A DNA stretch of 64,000 nt from Vibrio hepatarius (GCF_018860525.1 NZ_JAHKPM010000070.1:24608-88607); one strand, 5' to 3'. Counted from the stretch's first letter, positions 37,233-47,758 are shown. The notes: a model not told the origin generated them from the sequence alone. Made by a program: numbers and translations.

Positions 37233-37871
37233 TCACTTGAACATTATAAAGTCAATTTCTTTGGTTGAACATGTTGCCTCCATCCAATCTCTAGGTGTCA
37301 TTCCTATAGCATTTCTCGTTTTCATTTGGACTGATTTAGCAGTTTGGAGTAATGCTTTCGAAAAAATCAACTTGTTCACTCTTTTAATGCTGTTTCTTTC
37401 GTCATTTTTTAACGCCCAATGAAGAGCAAAGGCATTAAAGATATTCTTTTCTTCTACAGAGGCTAACATAGATTTTATGTGATTTTGGTTACCCAACTCA
37501 GCAGCAATATGCAGAGGGGTAAAACCTCGACTATCTTGCCGGGAGCTTTGTTGAGGTGAAAACTTAGATAGGTCAAGATTATTGTGAAATGCGCCAAAAT
37601 GACAAGGTAGTTGGCCTAGTTTGTTTTTTTGATTAATGAAGCTTGGGAATCTTTTAGCTATGAAGTCTGAAAGTGGCGAATTAATCATCAATGAATAATG
37701 TAGAAGATTGTTATCTATTGAATCGCGGATATTACTGAGTTTTTTATTATTTATCATGTCAATAAATAGCTCGGATTCTTGGTTATCAAGGGTTTTGATG
37801 GGATCGAAGAATAAGTTAAAGAGCGTAACCGACCCTTTGTTTCTTTGGCATTGTTCGATTAAGTCATTCAT
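37233..37871 (-). CDS. Ankyrin-repeat protein
   Basis: A 212-residue protein whose central part carries ankyrin-type repeats (DNNLLHYSLMINSPLSDFIAKRFP; QDSRGFTPLHIAAELGNQNHIKSML; NAFALHWALKNDERNSIKRV). No signal peptide. Ankyrin repeats bind other proteins. It is the third gene of a tightly packed three-gene cassette, its start overlapping the previous stop by 4 bp, so it probably acts with the two small proteins. The region is AT-rich and may have been acquired. Function unknown. Confidence 0.8.
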   Translation of the reverse strand: MNDLIEQCQRNKGSVTLFNLFFDPIKTLDNQESELFIDMINNKKLSNIRDSIDNNLLHYSLMINSPLSDFIAKRFPSFINQKNKLGQLPCHFGAFHNNLDLSKFSPQQSSRQDSRGFTPLHIAAELGNQNHIKSMLASVEEKNIFNAFALHWALKNDERNSIKRVNKLIFSKALLQTAKSVQMKTRNAIGMTPRDWMEATCSTKEIDFIMFK

Positions 37872-38098
37872 TCCATTCTCACGGTAATTTTTTTATCTGG
37901 AAGGAATTCGCTAATGAAATCCTTGCAGGCTTTAATGCTTTTAAAGGTTGCAATGTCGTTACGTTTGGTCACAAACACAAAATGTTGATCTTTTAGTTTT
38001 CCTTGGAAGTAAATAACCCTATCTGAGATCACCATTTCAATATTATCCATGTGATTTCTAGTTAGAGTGTCGACATCATAAGCGCTAATTCTCATCAT
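37868..38098 (-). CDS. Small unknown protein, middle of ankyrin cassette
   Basis: A 76-residue protein: VIYFQGKLKDQHFVFVTKRN, then TFKSIKACKDFISEF and a basic-acidic tail. The order FVFVTxRN...FKSIKAC parallels FVYMSDSH...FKSLDSC in the upstream 84-residue protein, so the two look like diverged copies of one fold. Its start lies within the end of the upstream gene and its stop overlaps the ankyrin gene start. I do not recognise the family. Confidence 0.7.
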   Translation of the reverse strand: MMRISAYDVDTLTRNHMDNIEMVISDRVIYFQGKLKDQHFVFVTKRNDIATFKSIKACKDFISEFLPDKKITVRME

Positions 38099-38339
38099 CT
38101 TTTAATTCAACTTGAAATATAAAAATGCCTAGTTTTTTTAATGTTTTTGAACATGAATCTAGGCTTTTAAAGTTTTTTTTCATGCCATGAGAATCTGACA
38201 TATACACAAACTTCTCATCTGGAGTTAAAAACTGGATACTGAACCCAAGTTTTTCTTCTATTACCGATGTAAAAGATATAAATCCGAGCGATACCATAAT
38301 CTGAGCTTTTCCTTGGGAAATCAACATTTCATCGCTCAT
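38085..38339 (-). CDS. Small unknown protein, first of ankyrin cassette
   Basis: An 84-residue protein with a predicted alpha/beta pattern (GFISFTSVIEEKLGFSIQFL; FKSLDSCSKTLKKLGIFIFQ). It resembles the 76-residue neighbour in its C-terminal half. ATG at 38339 has only a weak ribosome site. It overlaps the next gene by 14 bp. The 607 bp upstream (38340-38946) are AT-rich and show no gene, so a promoter is expected there. Confidence 0.7.
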   Translation of the reverse strand: MSDEMLISQGKAQIMVSLGFISFTSVIEEKLGFSIQFLTPDEKFVYMSDSHGMKKNFKSLDSCSKTLKKLGIFIFQVELKDDEN

Positions 38340-38946
38340 TACATCGCCCTACCATCGCCTTAAGCGTACCGATAAATTATCTATTTTTCTCTTTGTTATA
38401 TCAATACTTAAAAAATCAAAAATTAATTATTGAAATAAAAAATTCAATATTGCATTATTGATTCGTTCTTTAAGAACTGAGTTGTATTTTAAATAGTCAA
38501 TAATTTTTGTTGATAACTCTATATATTAAGAGTGGGTCATGACTTAAAGTAGTGATACGCTGAACTAGTTATTTTCAAAGGCGGATTTTTCGGTGATTAG
38601 CCAAGTCAAATAATGTCTCTGGAATAATTCTAGGTATTTGTGAACATATCGAGTGGACTTTGATTTAGTACATATGGTCTTAGTGGAAAATACGATGAAA
38701 GATAATGTTTGATTAATCAATTACCTTTCATTAAATTCTAGGGATAAGTTTTTGGTTTATCGGGCCATAAGCGGAATAAATGGATTTGAATCATAAGCAC
38801 TAAGATTATTGAGCGGTATATCTAGCCTAATTGATATACTTTGAGCCATGACTATATTTTTAATGCCCTAAAATACGAATAGATGATAGAAAAATGGAAT
38901 GTTTGTAATGGTTATTACCATTAATTTCAATAAATTTGGTACTCGG

Positions 38947-39825
38947 TTAATTTGGATCGTGTATGTTTAGCTGATCAAGAATATTTCTCAGTGATTCACT
39001 AGTCGCACTGCCTTGTTCTTTCGACAGGTTTAGTGCCCATTTTCCAAGAGAACAGTAGACATCAGTGAGCATTCCGTCATCATCCTTTAAAGCATTTAAG
39101 TGTGTACTAACTGTCTCTGAATCCCCTCGCGCTATAGGGCCAGTTAAAGCGGATACTGCTCCCAAGGCGAATATATTTGTAATTGTGCCACGGACAATCG
39201 GTTCCATCACTTTGAGCGCCGTTTTTCTATCAAGACCAGAGTCAACGTACATTGAGGTTGCTGCTTCTATTAAAGCAACAAGGTTATTGCATGCCATCAC
39301 AGTTGCGCCATGATAGAGGGCTTTTTTATCTGTATTGATTCTAAATATATGCCCCCCAATGCTTTGAAAACATCCTTCGAGTATGCCTAGCGCCTTTTCA
39401 TCACCTTCTACCGCGCAAAAAGTCCCCTTAAAATCTGACACTGCGATTGATGGTTCCGCAAAGCTTTTGACCGGATGTACGCTAGCTATATAGCAACCAT
39501 GCTCTTGGGCACGTTGAAAAATACGTGAAGGTACAGCGCCACTACAATGAAAAATTACGCTGTTTTGTTTAAAGTCGTGTACATCTAACATGCGATCGCA
39601 CACTTCTCCAAGAGCCCCGTCCGCCGTTGTTATCATATACAGGTCGGCTTGCTCCATGTCACTTAAGTTGGCAATGGGAGTTCCTGTGCCGATAAATGAA
39701 GCAGCTCTTTCAGCGCTTAATTTGGTTCGGTTATAAATCGAACCTACCTGAAAAACTTTGGTATTGACCAGCAGTTTTCCAAGAGTTTGGCCAACACGTC
39801 CTGCACCCACAATATTTATTTTCAT
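38947..39825 (-). CDS. Rossmann/DUF2520 oxidoreductase-like protein
   Basis: A 292-residue protein with an N-terminal NAD(P)-binding fold (MKINIVGAGRVGQTLGKLL) and a C-terminal DUF2520 helical domain (ALYHGATVMACNNLVALIEAA), resembling ketopantoate-reductase and ProC-type enzymes. The substrate is unknown. A TTG at 39837 extends the frame by four codons; ATG at 39825 is preferred, with GGA seven bases upstream. It is monocistronic. Confidence 0.85.
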   Translation of the reverse strand: MKINIVGAGRVGQTLGKLLVNTKVFQVGSIYNRTKLSAERAASFIGTGTPIANLSDMEQADLYMITTADGALGEVCDRMLDVHDFKQNSVIFHCSGAVPSRIFQRAQEHGCYIASVHPVKSFAEPSIAVSDFKGTFCAVEGDEKALGILEGCFQSIGGHIFRINTDKKALYHGATVMACNNLVALIEAATSMYVDSGLDRKTALKVMEPIVRGTITNIFALGAVSALTGPIARGDSETVSTHLNALKDDDGMLTDVYCSLGKWALNLSKEQGSATSESLRNILDQLNIHDPN

Positions 39826-40081
39826 ACTGATTTCCAAGCTCGACTATTGAACGATATAAGCTGTAAACTTATGTCTTAGTATCTAGATTAACAATAATTA
39901 GATCGATACATTATCGAGAATATATCGTTAATTCAATATTCGTTTTATATTGATGCTGAATAGATTTTGGGCAGAAGCGTGCTAGTCAGTTGGACTAACA
40001 CGGACACATTTATAAGTGTGAGATGATGTGTTACTTTTTGCTAAAAAATAGGCAGGGTAGTGGGTGTAAATATTGCTGATA

Positions 40082-40213
40082 CTAGTCTTCTGTCGCTTCA
40101 TGGATGGCTTGTTTGGTATCCCCCCATACCTTGGATGAGTCATCTTTTACGCCTTGCCAAGTGCTTGAACAGCCCGCGATCAGCATAATTATGGCGATAA
40201 GTGCAGTTTTCAT
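40082..40213 (-). CDS. Entericidin-like small lipoprotein
   Basis: A 43-residue protein. Its signal MKTALIAIIMLIAGC ends in a lipobox (LIAGC, Cys15), and the mature part STWQGVKDDSSKVWGDTKQA is followed by IHEATED, a small amphipathic helix as in EcnA/EcnB. AAGGAA is well placed before the ATG at 40213. Entericidins are outer- or inner-membrane lipoproteins linked to stationary-phase bacteriolysis, but function in Vibrio is not established. It is a single gene in a 560-bp intergenic region. Confidence 0.82.
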   Translation of the reverse strand: MKTALIAIIMLIAGCSSTWQGVKDDSSKVWGDTKQAIHEATED

Positions 40214-40399
40214 GTTCTATTCCTTAAGTTGTTCACTTGTTGTTAACTATATCAAAAATGACTAAAGCAAACAGGTATTTGCTCTTTCTTTGTGCTTTAG
40301 ACTGAGTCTCAGCCATCGAAATAGTGAATAACCTAGCTGTTCCAATTGAAATCGGTTTATACTTCGACTGTTATAGAAATACTTTTTTAGGAATGATTA

Positions 40400-40693
40400 A
40401 TGGAACTTGAAGCAGTTGCAAAGGCGCTTAAAGAGCTTGGCCACCCAACCCGTTTATCTATTTATAAGTGCGTTGTTAAAGCGGGAAAGAAAGGCGTTGC
40501 TGTTGGTGTTATCCAAGATATGTTGGATATTCCAGGGTCGACTTTGTCTCATCATATTTCGAGTTTAGCGTCTGCAAACCTTATAACACAGCGGCGAGAA
40601 GGGCGAACATTGTATTGTGTGGCCGAGTATCAAAATCTTTCAGAGGTGATTTGCTTCCTTCAAGCTGAATGCTGTATTAATGAGTCATGTTAA
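40400..40693 (+). CDS. ArsR/SmtB-family transcriptional regulator
   Basis: A 97-residue winged-helix repressor (ALKELGHPTRLSIYKCVV; IPGSTLSHHISSLASANLITQRREGRTLYC). The C-terminal cysteines (AECCINESC) could form a metal or thiol-sensing site. Such regulators release DNA on binding metals or on oxidation. AGGAATG precedes ATG at 40400. The downstream MAPEG gene begins 30 bp later and is probably co-transcribed. Confidence 0.88.
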   Translation: MELEAVAKALKELGHPTRLSIYKCVVKAGKKGVAVGVIQDMLDIPGSTLSHHISSLASANLITQRREGRTLYCVAEYQNLSEVICFLQAECCINESC

Positions 40694-40723
40694 TACAATC
40701 CCCTTTATGTAGGATAACTATTT

Positions 40724-41110
40724 ATGATTTCAGCACTGTATGCTTCTATATTAGCTGGCTTAATGATTTGGCTTTCTTTTCAAGTAATTAAACAACGCCG
40801 ACGTGCTAAAATTGCGTATGCCGATGGCGGCGTTAATGCGCTTCAAGTTGCTCGTAGTGCGCATAGCAATGCGGTTGATTACATTCCTATTACGCTAATT
40901 TTGCTGGCGCTGGCTGAGTTCAATGGTGCTAGCCCTTGGATGATTCATGGTATTGCTATCTTGTTTGTTGTCGGTCGGGTGATACATGCTAAAGCGATAT
41001 TGGCAGAGAGCTTAAAGGGCCGAGTTCAAGGAATGAAGTTAACGTTTTTGTCGATGGCATTACTAATTGCTTTAAACTTGGTTTATCTTCCATACAGCCA
41101 GTTATGGTAG
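40724..41110 (+). CDS. MAPEG-family membrane protein
   Basis: A 128-residue protein with four predicted membrane segments and the MAPEG pattern (ARSAHSNAVDYIPITLILLALAEFNG; GRVIHAKAI). Bacterial MAPEG proteins are glutathione-dependent transferases or peroxidases of unclear substrate. It follows the arsR-like gene closely, suggesting that the regulator controls it. About 175 bp without a gene separate it from the transporter downstream. Confidence 0.88.
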   Translation: MISALYASILAGLMIWLSFQVIKQRRRAKIAYADGGVNALQVARSAHSNAVDYIPITLILLALAEFNGASPWMIHGIAILFVVGRVIHAKAILAESLKGRVQGMKLTFLSMALLIALNLVYLPYSQLW

Positions 41111-41287
41111 CGGCTCAGGGTGAATATATTGACCCTTATTCCTTACATTTCTGTAAAACCTTTTTGCGTTTTACTTCAGCTGTTTTATGTTTTGAGACGG
41201 TTAACGTTTTTGTAACAAAAAAAAGCCCTCCCTCATTTTATATGGGATCATTCGGCCTGCCGTTTGGTCCTGATGAGGAAAAGTATA

Positions 41288-42676
41288 ATGAATCGAAACG
41301 ATAACGTCCCCTTGCCCAACAATACAAGCGAGTGGCTGTTTAACCGGAACAGCTTAATTGTACTTGCAGACATTGCCTTGTTTACCGCCTTATATTTCAC
41401 CTTGCCTTTTGAGCCTAAAGTTGTGCTTGGCCTAAGTATGCTGGTTTTTATTGCTATTCTTTGGCTGACTGAGGCATTGCATGTCACTGTGACTGCTATT
41501 TTTGTTCCGGTTATGGCAGTCTTGTTTGGCATTTTTGATACCCAGACCGCTTTGAATAACTTTTCAAACTCGATTATCTTTTTATTTCTAGGTGGTTTTG
41601 CTCTTGCTGCTGCAATGCATCGTCAGGGGCTAGATAAAGTCATTGCGGATAAAGTCTTAGTGATTGCGAGAGGGAAGATGAGCATCGCTGTGTTTATGCT
41701 GTTTGGTGTTACAGCAGGCTTATCAATGTGGATTAGTAATACAGCGACAACGGCAATGATGTTACCACTTGTTTTAGGCGTGTTGAGTAAAGTTAATTCT
41801 GAAAGTGGCCATAAAACCTATGTGTTTGTGCTGTTAGGAACAGCATATAGCGCTAGCATCGGTGGTATAGCAACTGTTGTGGGTAGCCCACCCAATGCGA
41901 TTGCCGCAGCAGAAGTGGGTCTTACTTTTACCGATTGGATGAGTTACGGTCTTCCAGCGTCGCTACTGCTGTTGCCCATTGCGATTGCGGTATTGTTTTA
42001 TGTTTTAAAACCTAATTTATCTGGTCAGTTTGAGTTAGAACATACCCCTGTCACTTGGGACAAAGGAAAAATGGTGACTTTAGCGATCTTTGCTTTAACG
42101 GTCTCTTGTTGGATTTTTAGTAAGCCGATTAATGCCATGATCGGCGGTTACGCAAAATTTGATACCATCGTGGCCTTGAGCGCTGTGATAGCAGTCAATT
42201 TTGCTCGGGTTGTCCATTGGAAAGATATTGAGAAAACAGCGGACTGGGGCGTGTTGTTACTGTTTGGTGGTGGTATATGTTTGAGTAATGTACTCAAAGC
42301 GACGGGGACCAGTGTATTTTTGGCGAATGTGCTGAGTGAGTTGATTTCAAATATTGGCATTGTTCTTATTATCGCGATCATAGCCGCTTTTGTGGTTTTC
42401 CTTACGGAATTTGCCAGTAATACCGCAAGTGCTGCTTTGCTTATCCCTGTTTTTGGTAGTGTTGCCCAGGCATTTGGTCTACCACCAGTTGTACTATCTG
42501 TGTTAATTGCTGTTGCAGCTTCTTGTGCCTTTATGTTGCCAGTGGCCACACCACCAAATGCTATTGTGTTTGGGTCTGGTCACATTAAACAGAGTGAAAT
42601 GATGCGGGTGGGTATCGTTCTAAATATTGCCTGTATTGCGGTCCTTACTCTTATAGCCACTTTGTTTTGGACTTAA
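41288..42676 (+). CDS. DASS-family Na+/dicarboxylate symporter (VcINDY-like)
   Basis: A 462-residue SLC13/DASS transporter, the length of VcINDY, the structurally known V. cholerae succinate carrier. The two repeated SNT motifs are present ([30 protein letters not shown]) along with [14 protein letters not shown], which together form the sodium and carboxylate sites. It imports C4-dicarboxylates with sodium across the inner membrane. A TTG opens the frame at 41264, but ATG at 41288 with GAGGAAAAG upstream is preferred. It is monocistronic. Confidence 0.93.
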   Translation: MNRNDNVPLPNNTSEWLFNRNSLIVLADIALFTALYFTLPFEPKVVLGLSMLVFIAILWLTEALHVTVTAIFVPVMAVLFGIFDTQTALNNFSNSIIFLFLGGFALAAAMHRQGLDKVIADKVLVIARGKMSIAVFMLFGVTAGLSMWISNTATTAMMLPLVLGVLSKVNSESGHKTYVFVLLGTAYSASIGGIATVVGSPPNAIAAAEVGLTFTDWMSYGLPASLLLLPIAIAVLFYVLKPNLSGQFELEHTPVTWDKGKMVTLAIFALTVSCWIFSKPINAMIGGYAKFDTIVALSAVIAVNFARVVHWKDIEKTADWGVLLLFGGGICLSNVLKATGTSVFLANVLSELISNIGIVLIIAIIAAFVVFLTEFASNTASAALLIPVFGSVAQAFGLPPVVLSVLIAVAASCAFMLPVATPPNAIVFGSGHIKQSEMMRVGIVLNIACIAVLTLIATLFWT

Positions 42677-42800
42677 GCGTCTGACAGATCTCGATTGTCA
42701 AAGAAACTTTATCTACTCTTTATTTGGTTTAAAGTCTAGTAATGGCGAAACCTTGAAGAGCAACGCATACTTAGTAGGTCATATCAAAGAGAGCGCTTAG

Positions 42801-43052
42801 ATGAAAAATGAACTTGAACTGACTAAGGTACTTCATGCTTATGAAACAGTAATGTCAAAAGGGACACCAACGGAATATGGTAAGATTTACGAGGGTGTAG
42901 AAGCGTACTCAGATTATGACGGATATAGTGTTTATTTACGAGGTAACGGTGTTGAGATCAAGATTGGGTTCCATAATACCTATCACCTTGAGTATGATCA
43001 GGAACATTTGCGCGATAGCTTCCTTAAAAAGGTAGCAATGTTAGCCAAATAA
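42801..43052 (+). CDS. DUF3081-family small protein
   Basis: An 83-residue acidic protein matching my recollection of DUF3081 (ELTKVLHAYETVMSKGTPTE; EGVEAYSDYDGYSVYLRGNG). It is cytoplasmic, with no known function. AGAGAG lies before ATG at 42801. A clean terminator follows. Confidence 0.75.
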   Translation: MKNELELTKVLHAYETVMSKGTPTEYGKIYEGVEAYSDYDGYSVYLRGNGVEIKIGFHNTYHLEYDQEHLRDSFLKKVAMLAK

Positions 43053-43080
43053 TAGAAAGCCCTATCTAGCGGGCTTTCTA
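43053..43080. terminator. Bidirectional terminator
   Basis: TAGAAAGCCC (43053-43062) and GGGCTTTCTA (43071-43080) form a perfect 10-bp stem with an 8-nt loop between the DUF3081 gene and the convergent maoP gene. The T-tract is short. Confidence 0.8.
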
Positions 43081-43087
43081 CTCAAGT

Positions 43088-43444
43088 TTAATCTTCTTCG
43101 ACTAAAGTAATGCTATCGGAACAGTCTTCAGAGGCTTCCGATTTATTGTGACCATTTAAGGTATGGAAACGCTTTCTGCCTCTAGCGAGCTGTACATACT
43201 TAAGCCACACTCTTTCTAACTTCGACTTGGCTTTTGAGGGGGTTTCTAACACCTTGATGAAGTGTTTTTCCTCGGTATTTTCTGGTTTAATTTGGCCGGT
43301 CTCTAAACCCAGCATAGTGTCACCATAAAGGGTTAGAATTTGTTCTTCGGCAAGCGTAAAATCACCAGATTTAGCAAAGCCGCGTGGGAACTTTTTATTG
43401 TCAAAAAAACGTTTTTTACCATGACGAAATAGAGTGTCAGACAT
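43088..43444 (-). CDS. maoP: MaoP/YifE family (DUF413) protein
   Basis: A 118-residue protein of the MaoP (YifE) family: RFFDNKKFPRGFAKSGDFTLAEEQIL, then ERVWLKYVQLARGRKRFHTL. In E. coli MaoP acts with a short site, maoS, to organise the Ori macrodomain. The gene is divergent from hdfR, as in E. coli, with 182 bp between them. GAGG lies about ten bases before the ATG at 43444. Here it sits some 37 kb from the secondary-chromosome origin. Confidence 0.9.
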   Translation of the reverse strand: MSDTLFRHGKKRFFDNKKFPRGFAKSGDFTLAEEQILTLYGDTMLGLETGQIKPENTEEKHFIKVLETPSKAKSKLERVWLKYVQLARGRKRFHTLNGHNKSEASEDCSDSITLVEED

Positions 43445-43626
43445 AGTAGGTCGCCTCTGTTAACCTATTTAGTTGAACTAAATCGAAAAGTAGGCGTAAA
43501 TTTAGCAAAAGAAAAACAAAACCTTTTTATCGTGTCCATTAAACACTTTTATTAAGGTTGTAAATCTGTTTATCTAGTAGAAAGTATGTTGAACCCATTA
43601 ATGTTGGTCCTAATCGAGGTCTTTTC

Positions 43627-44526
43627 ATGGATGTTAAAGTCTTCAAGACATTTTTAGAATTAGCTAATGTCCGCCATTTTGGGCGTGCCGCTGAGAATCT
43701 TTATATTACTCAGGCGGCAGTTAGTGCTCGTATCAAACAGTTAGAAAATTACTTTGATACCCAACTTTTTATCCGTAATAGGAATAATATCAAATTGACG
43801 TCTTCTGGAGAGCGTTTGGTGGGGTATGCTGAAGTTATGGTCGCGACGCTTCAGCAGGCCAAGTTGGAACTATCACTTGAGAGTGGTAAAGCGCTACAGT
43901 TAACAATGGGTGGTACACCTAATGTTTGGGATGCGTACTTACAAAATTGCTTAAGTATTGTTACAGATGCATTTGGTGGCTACGGTTTTATGGCTGAAGT
44001 GATGGGCCGCGAATCTCTTAATCGCAGCCTACAGGAAAGAACCCTAGACATGGCTTTTGCATTCGATCAAATTAAAGCTGATGAACTGCATTGTAAGCGA
44101 GTTGCCGACATTGTTTTGGTACTGGTATCTACTGATGAGCATCATGTAGGGACGGTTTTTGAGGATAAATATGTGTACGTTGATTGGGGTACCAAATTTG
44201 CTTCAGAGCATGCGGGGAGACATCCTAAGATCCCAGCGCCTTATTTGAGAACATCAACGGCGCGTATTGCGCTTGATTTTATCTTGGAAAAAGGTGGTAG
44301 TGCTTACTTACCCACATCACTTGTTGAGCCCTTTATTACCAGCGGCCAGCTTTTTAAGGTCAGCGGGGTTGATGATTGGAATAGGCCTATTTATTTAAGT
44401 TACCGTAAAGCAAGTTCCTCTATTGAGGCTATCGGGCAGGTTGAAGAATTAGTCAGGGATATTGACCCTACCACTGCTTATTCATTTCAACAAATGGCTG
44501 ATCTTCCTTTGGAAGAAGAGATCTGA
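43627..44526 (+). CDS. hdfR: LysR-family regulator HdfR
   Basis: A 299-residue LysR regulator, matched to HdfR by its N-terminus (KVFKTFLELANVRHFGRAAE; IRNRNNIKLTSSGERLVGYAE) and by its divergence from maoP. In E. coli HdfR represses the flagellar master operon flhDC, which Vibrio lacks, so its targets must differ here. The acidic C-terminus (ADLPLEEEI) is longer than in E. coli. ATCGAGG lies before ATG at 43627. Confidence 0.87.
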   Translation: MDVKVFKTFLELANVRHFGRAAENLYITQAAVSARIKQLENYFDTQLFIRNRNNIKLTSSGERLVGYAEVMVATLQQAKLELSLESGKALQLTMGGTPNVWDAYLQNCLSIVTDAFGGYGFMAEVMGRESLNRSLQERTLDMAFAFDQIKADELHCKRVADIVLVLVSTDEHHVGTVFEDKYVYVDWGTKFASEHAGRHPKIPAPYLRTSTARIALDFILEKGGSAYLPTSLVEPFITSGQLFKVSGVDDWNRPIYLSYRKASSSIEAIGQVEELVRDIDPTTAYSFQQMADLPLEEEI

Positions 44527-44616
44527 CTCAAGAACCTAAATCTAACACAGTTTAAGAGAAATTTAATCTCATCATCGATGGATCCTTCTTGAGAAGTTAA
44601 GCGTGTTGAGTGAGTG

Positions 44617-47325
44617 TTAGTATCCCATCAGCTGTAACAAATTTTCAGCGGTAGTGATGGCTTCTTTACGATTCGTTATCGCGAGTTTTTGATATAGGTT
44701 GCGAATGTGAGTTTTGATGGTCGTCCCAGCAACATCGAGCTCTTGCGCGATTTGTTCATTGCTAAAGCCAGAATAAATTAAGCCAAGCACTTGCCATTCT
44801 CGTTGAGTCAGGGGGCTAGTGCGCACGAGCTCCGGAACACTTGGGTGGTGGATTAACTTATTAACAAATTCTTCGTCGAAGTGTATTGAGCGGCTTCTTT
44901 GGCTACAAGAAATATCTTTAAGTAATTGTTGAGCTCGATGGCGCTCAAGATCGCTTAGTTCATTTTGAGTGACTAGTTTGTTTAGTACAGCGCTAATTCG
45001 AGTTCCTTCGATGAGAAAGTTACCTAAAATTCCTGTTTGATTTGTTAGTTCTAGAGCTTGTTTTAAAAGTAACTTTGCCCTTAATTCATCGTGCTGTTCC
45101 ATTGCGAGAACCGTTTCAACAATTAAATTTCGGTTGTTATCTGTAACTAGCTGATTGCCATGGGCGTTTTGTTGTAGAAAGCTCAGGGTTTTAGAGGCAT
45201 CATCAAACTTGCTTAAATTGATTTGAGCTCGTGCCATGTTTCTCCATTGAAGTTGAGTGAAATGGTTACAAGCATCTTTTGGCTTTGGTGTCGTATCTAA
45301 CCAGTGCTGCATAGATTCCATATCATCTCGTGCTTGCCAAAATAAAATTAATGATAATGATGCATTGGCTGTCCAGTCGACATGGTAAGTAGATTGTTTT
45401 AATAAATATGTAATATTATCAATGAACTTGCTAGCTTTATCGATTTCTCCTCGAGCAATTGAGATGCGAGCTAGCATGGAATAACAATGAAGGTGTTTAG
45501 TTTGGCTAGCACGCCCTAGTATATCCAGACCTTTGTAAGAACATTCCTCAGCTTCGTCAAGACGGTTCCAACACCAGAATACCTGTGCACGGAGTCGGAG
45601 CAGAAATTCATGCATGGGGACTTGATGTAATTGGTGTTCTTCCACTAATTTAAAAGCATTTTCTTGAACTTCAAATGCGGCTTGAACATAACCTTGTGCA
45701 ATGAGAATTTCACTTTGTTGCAGCATCGCCCATAATGCTTGATGATAAACTTGATATTGGCGAGCCAGCTTTTCTGTCTGCTGCATCATAGGGAGAGCAC
45801 GGTTTAGATACCCCAATACATGGTTAACTTCACCAATCACAGAAGTGGCGACGATCCTACTCCTATAAGTGTTACTATTGAGTTGGCCTAAAGATAGTTC
45901 AGCGAGCTCAAGCGCTTTTTCAGGTTCATTTTGGTTAATCGCCACCTGAGCACGCAAGGCATTAAACTCTCCTTTTTGTTTCGTACTTAGAGATACATTA
46001 AATGCCTTCATTTGTTCATCTGCGACGGATAATAAATCGCCCACATCATTGTATCTATGCTGACTTTGTGCCAACCAAGCCTGAAGCATACATAATTTAG
46101 GTTCACTATAGAGCTGCTCTGGAGTGAGTGTATCAATGGCATTTTCTAATGTTTGTAGTTCACCACGGTTGAACATTTCCCAGCCATAGTTGCATACAAT
46201 ATCTGCCGTAAGCTGTAGGTTACCTGTTTTTTGAATATGCTGAAGTGCTTGATGAGGAGATGACAGTTTTAACCATGCCTGCGCTGCTGCTTGATGTAAC
46301 TCTTCTTCTTGATGCGGGATGTGTGCGGTTCGTTCATGAGAGAGAAATTCAGCAAATAAATTATGAAAGCGGAACCAGTTTTGCTCTCCTTCGAGTGGGT
46401 GTATAAATAATCCATAGCGATTGAGTGATTCAATAACATTAAGAGCATCTTTTCTTTGGGTGATTTCAGACACCAAAACATCATTGAAGTGGTCGAAAAT
46501 AGAGCATTGCAATAAGAATAGACGTGTGTCAGCGTCAAGTTGTTCAAACACTTCTTCAACTAAATAATCCCATAAGTGGCGATGGTTAAATTGTGAGTAT
46601 GATTCAAGTGATTGAGCCAAACTCTTGTGTTGATGTTGAGTCTGCAAAGCAATGAGTTGTAATGCAGATGGCCAGCCTTCGACATAATTGCGTATATGAT
46701 TGACAACAGTGCTATCAATGTCTCCTGAAATTCTAGATCTGAAAAATCGAGTGGTTTCTTCATTGTCAAAGGCAAGAAGTTCATCACTTATTTCTACCAT
46801 CAGATCGCGCACTCTTAAGTTAGCAGTGCCAAGAGGAGGGGTGGCTCTACTGGTAACAACCAAGGTGAGGTTGTCTGGCATATGCTTTATAAAAAAGCGC
46901 AGTGACTCGTGGATTTCGTTGTTTGAGATAAGATGGTAATCATCGAGAACGAGATAGCATTCCTGCTGGTAATGAACAAGTTCGGCACAAACTTGACTAA
47001 AAAGAGAGTGAAGTGATGAGAATTGTCGTTTTTCTACCAGTTTTTGTGAGGCTGTACAGGAGTTGTGAGCCGCCTTGTTCAGTGCCCGTAATAGATAATT
47101 CATAAACCGAAAAGTGTCGTTGTCGCTCTCATCAATGTTATACCAACCAAGGTTAGATTTATCTGCCAGCCATTGAGACGCCATTGTCGTTTTGCCATAG
47201 CCTGCCGGCGAACGAAATAGTATCAGCTTATAGCAGGGAGCATTTTGTAATAAATCTAGAACTCTTGGACGGATAATGGCGTTGTGTAGTCGTCCTGGGC
47301 GGGTTAATTTAGAAGAAATCCACAT
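44617..47325 (-). CDS. malT: Maltose regulon activator MalT
   Basis: A 902-residue STAND/LuxR-type activator. The N-terminus [13 protein letters not shown] matches E. coli MalT; a P-loop [14 protein letters not shown] lies near residue 42, helical sensor repeats fill the middle, and a LuxR helix-turn-helix ends the protein ([29 protein letters not shown] split over residues 830-860). It binds ATP and maltotriose and activates maltodextrin genes. The frame is open from 47379, but ATG at 47325 with GAGGAAAA upstream is used. It diverges from malP. Confidence 0.95.
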   Translation of the reverse strand: MWISSKLTRPGRLHNAIIRPRVLDLLQNAPCYKLILFRSPAGYGKTTMASQWLADKSNLGWYNIDESDNDTFRFMNYLLRALNKAAHNSCTASQKLVEKRQFSSLHSLFSQVCAELVHYQQECYLVLDDYHLISNNEIHESLRFFIKHMPDNLTLVVTSRATPPLGTANLRVRDLMVEISDELLAFDNEETTRFFRSRISGDIDSTVVNHIRNYVEGWPSALQLIALQTQHQHKSLAQSLESYSQFNHRHLWDYLVEEVFEQLDADTRLFLLQCSIFDHFNDVLVSEITQRKDALNVIESLNRYGLFIHPLEGEQNWFRFHNLFAEFLSHERTAHIPHQEEELHQAAAQAWLKLSSPHQALQHIQKTGNLQLTADIVCNYGWEMFNRGELQTLENAIDTLTPEQLYSEPKLCMLQAWLAQSQHRYNDVGDLLSVADEQMKAFNVSLSTKQKGEFNALRAQVAINQNEPEKALELAELSLGQLNSNTYRSRIVATSVIGEVNHVLGYLNRALPMMQQTEKLARQYQVYHQALWAMLQQSEILIAQGYVQAAFEVQENAFKLVEEHQLHQVPMHEFLLRLRAQVFWCWNRLDEAEECSYKGLDILGRASQTKHLHCYSMLARISIARGEIDKASKFIDNITYLLKQSTYHVDWTANASLSLILFWQARDDMESMQHWLDTTPKPKDACNHFTQLQWRNMARAQINLSKFDDASKTLSFLQQNAHGNQLVTDNNRNLIVETVLAMEQHDELRAKLLLKQALELTNQTGILGNFLIEGTRISAVLNKLVTQNELSDLERHRAQQLLKDISCSQRSRSIHFDEEFVNKLIHHPSVPELVRTSPLTQREWQVLGLIYSGFSNEQIAQELDVAGTTIKTHIRNLYQKLAITNRKEAITTAENLLQLMGY

Positions 47326-47482
47326 CTTTTTTCCTCTGGTCTCAGATAACCATAATATTGATTTATCTTTGGAGTGCATCCGATAATGATATCGATGTTA
47401 CTTGAGATCCATAGAGGCAGTTATTGATCAACCATCATATTTTCGTATATTTCACATTTTAAATTTGCCTACGCCCTTAATG

Positions 47483-47498
47483 TGTGATCCTAATCACC
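47483..47498. promoter_or_regulatory. CRP-binding site match (malT side)
   Basis: TGTGATCCTAATCACC fits TGTGA-N6-TCACA with one mismatch, 158 bp upstream of malT. Catabolite control of malT by CRP is known in enterics; here it is inferred. Confidence 0.65.
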
Positions 47499-47664
47499 AT
47501 TGTTGCCTTTGATAGTATGGTTCATAGACTGTTTTACACTTATCAAGATGAAAATTACTCATTTAGCCAATGCAATATGTGATCGAAAGAACATATCAAT
47601 CAATTTATTAAACATTTAGCATTTACGATTCGAAAACACGGATTAAGGTTAAACCGTCGTGTGA

Positions 47665-47680
47665 TGTGATCGTTGTCACC
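47665..47680. promoter_or_regulatory. CRP-binding site match (malP side)
   Basis: TGTGATCGTTGTCACC fits TGTGA-N6-TCACA with one mismatch, 178 bp upstream of malP and 182 bp from the other CRP match. Confidence 0.7.
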
Positions 47681-47758
47681 ACCAGTTTTGCCATATTCGG
47701 CTGAATTGAGAGTTAGATCACTGAGGCCATACTTATGGGAACTCTACGCCCTGCATTC

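Noticed and set aside
41104-41304. 66-codon ORF between the MAPEG and transporter genes
   Set aside because: No ribosome site; it runs into the transporter gene in another frame.
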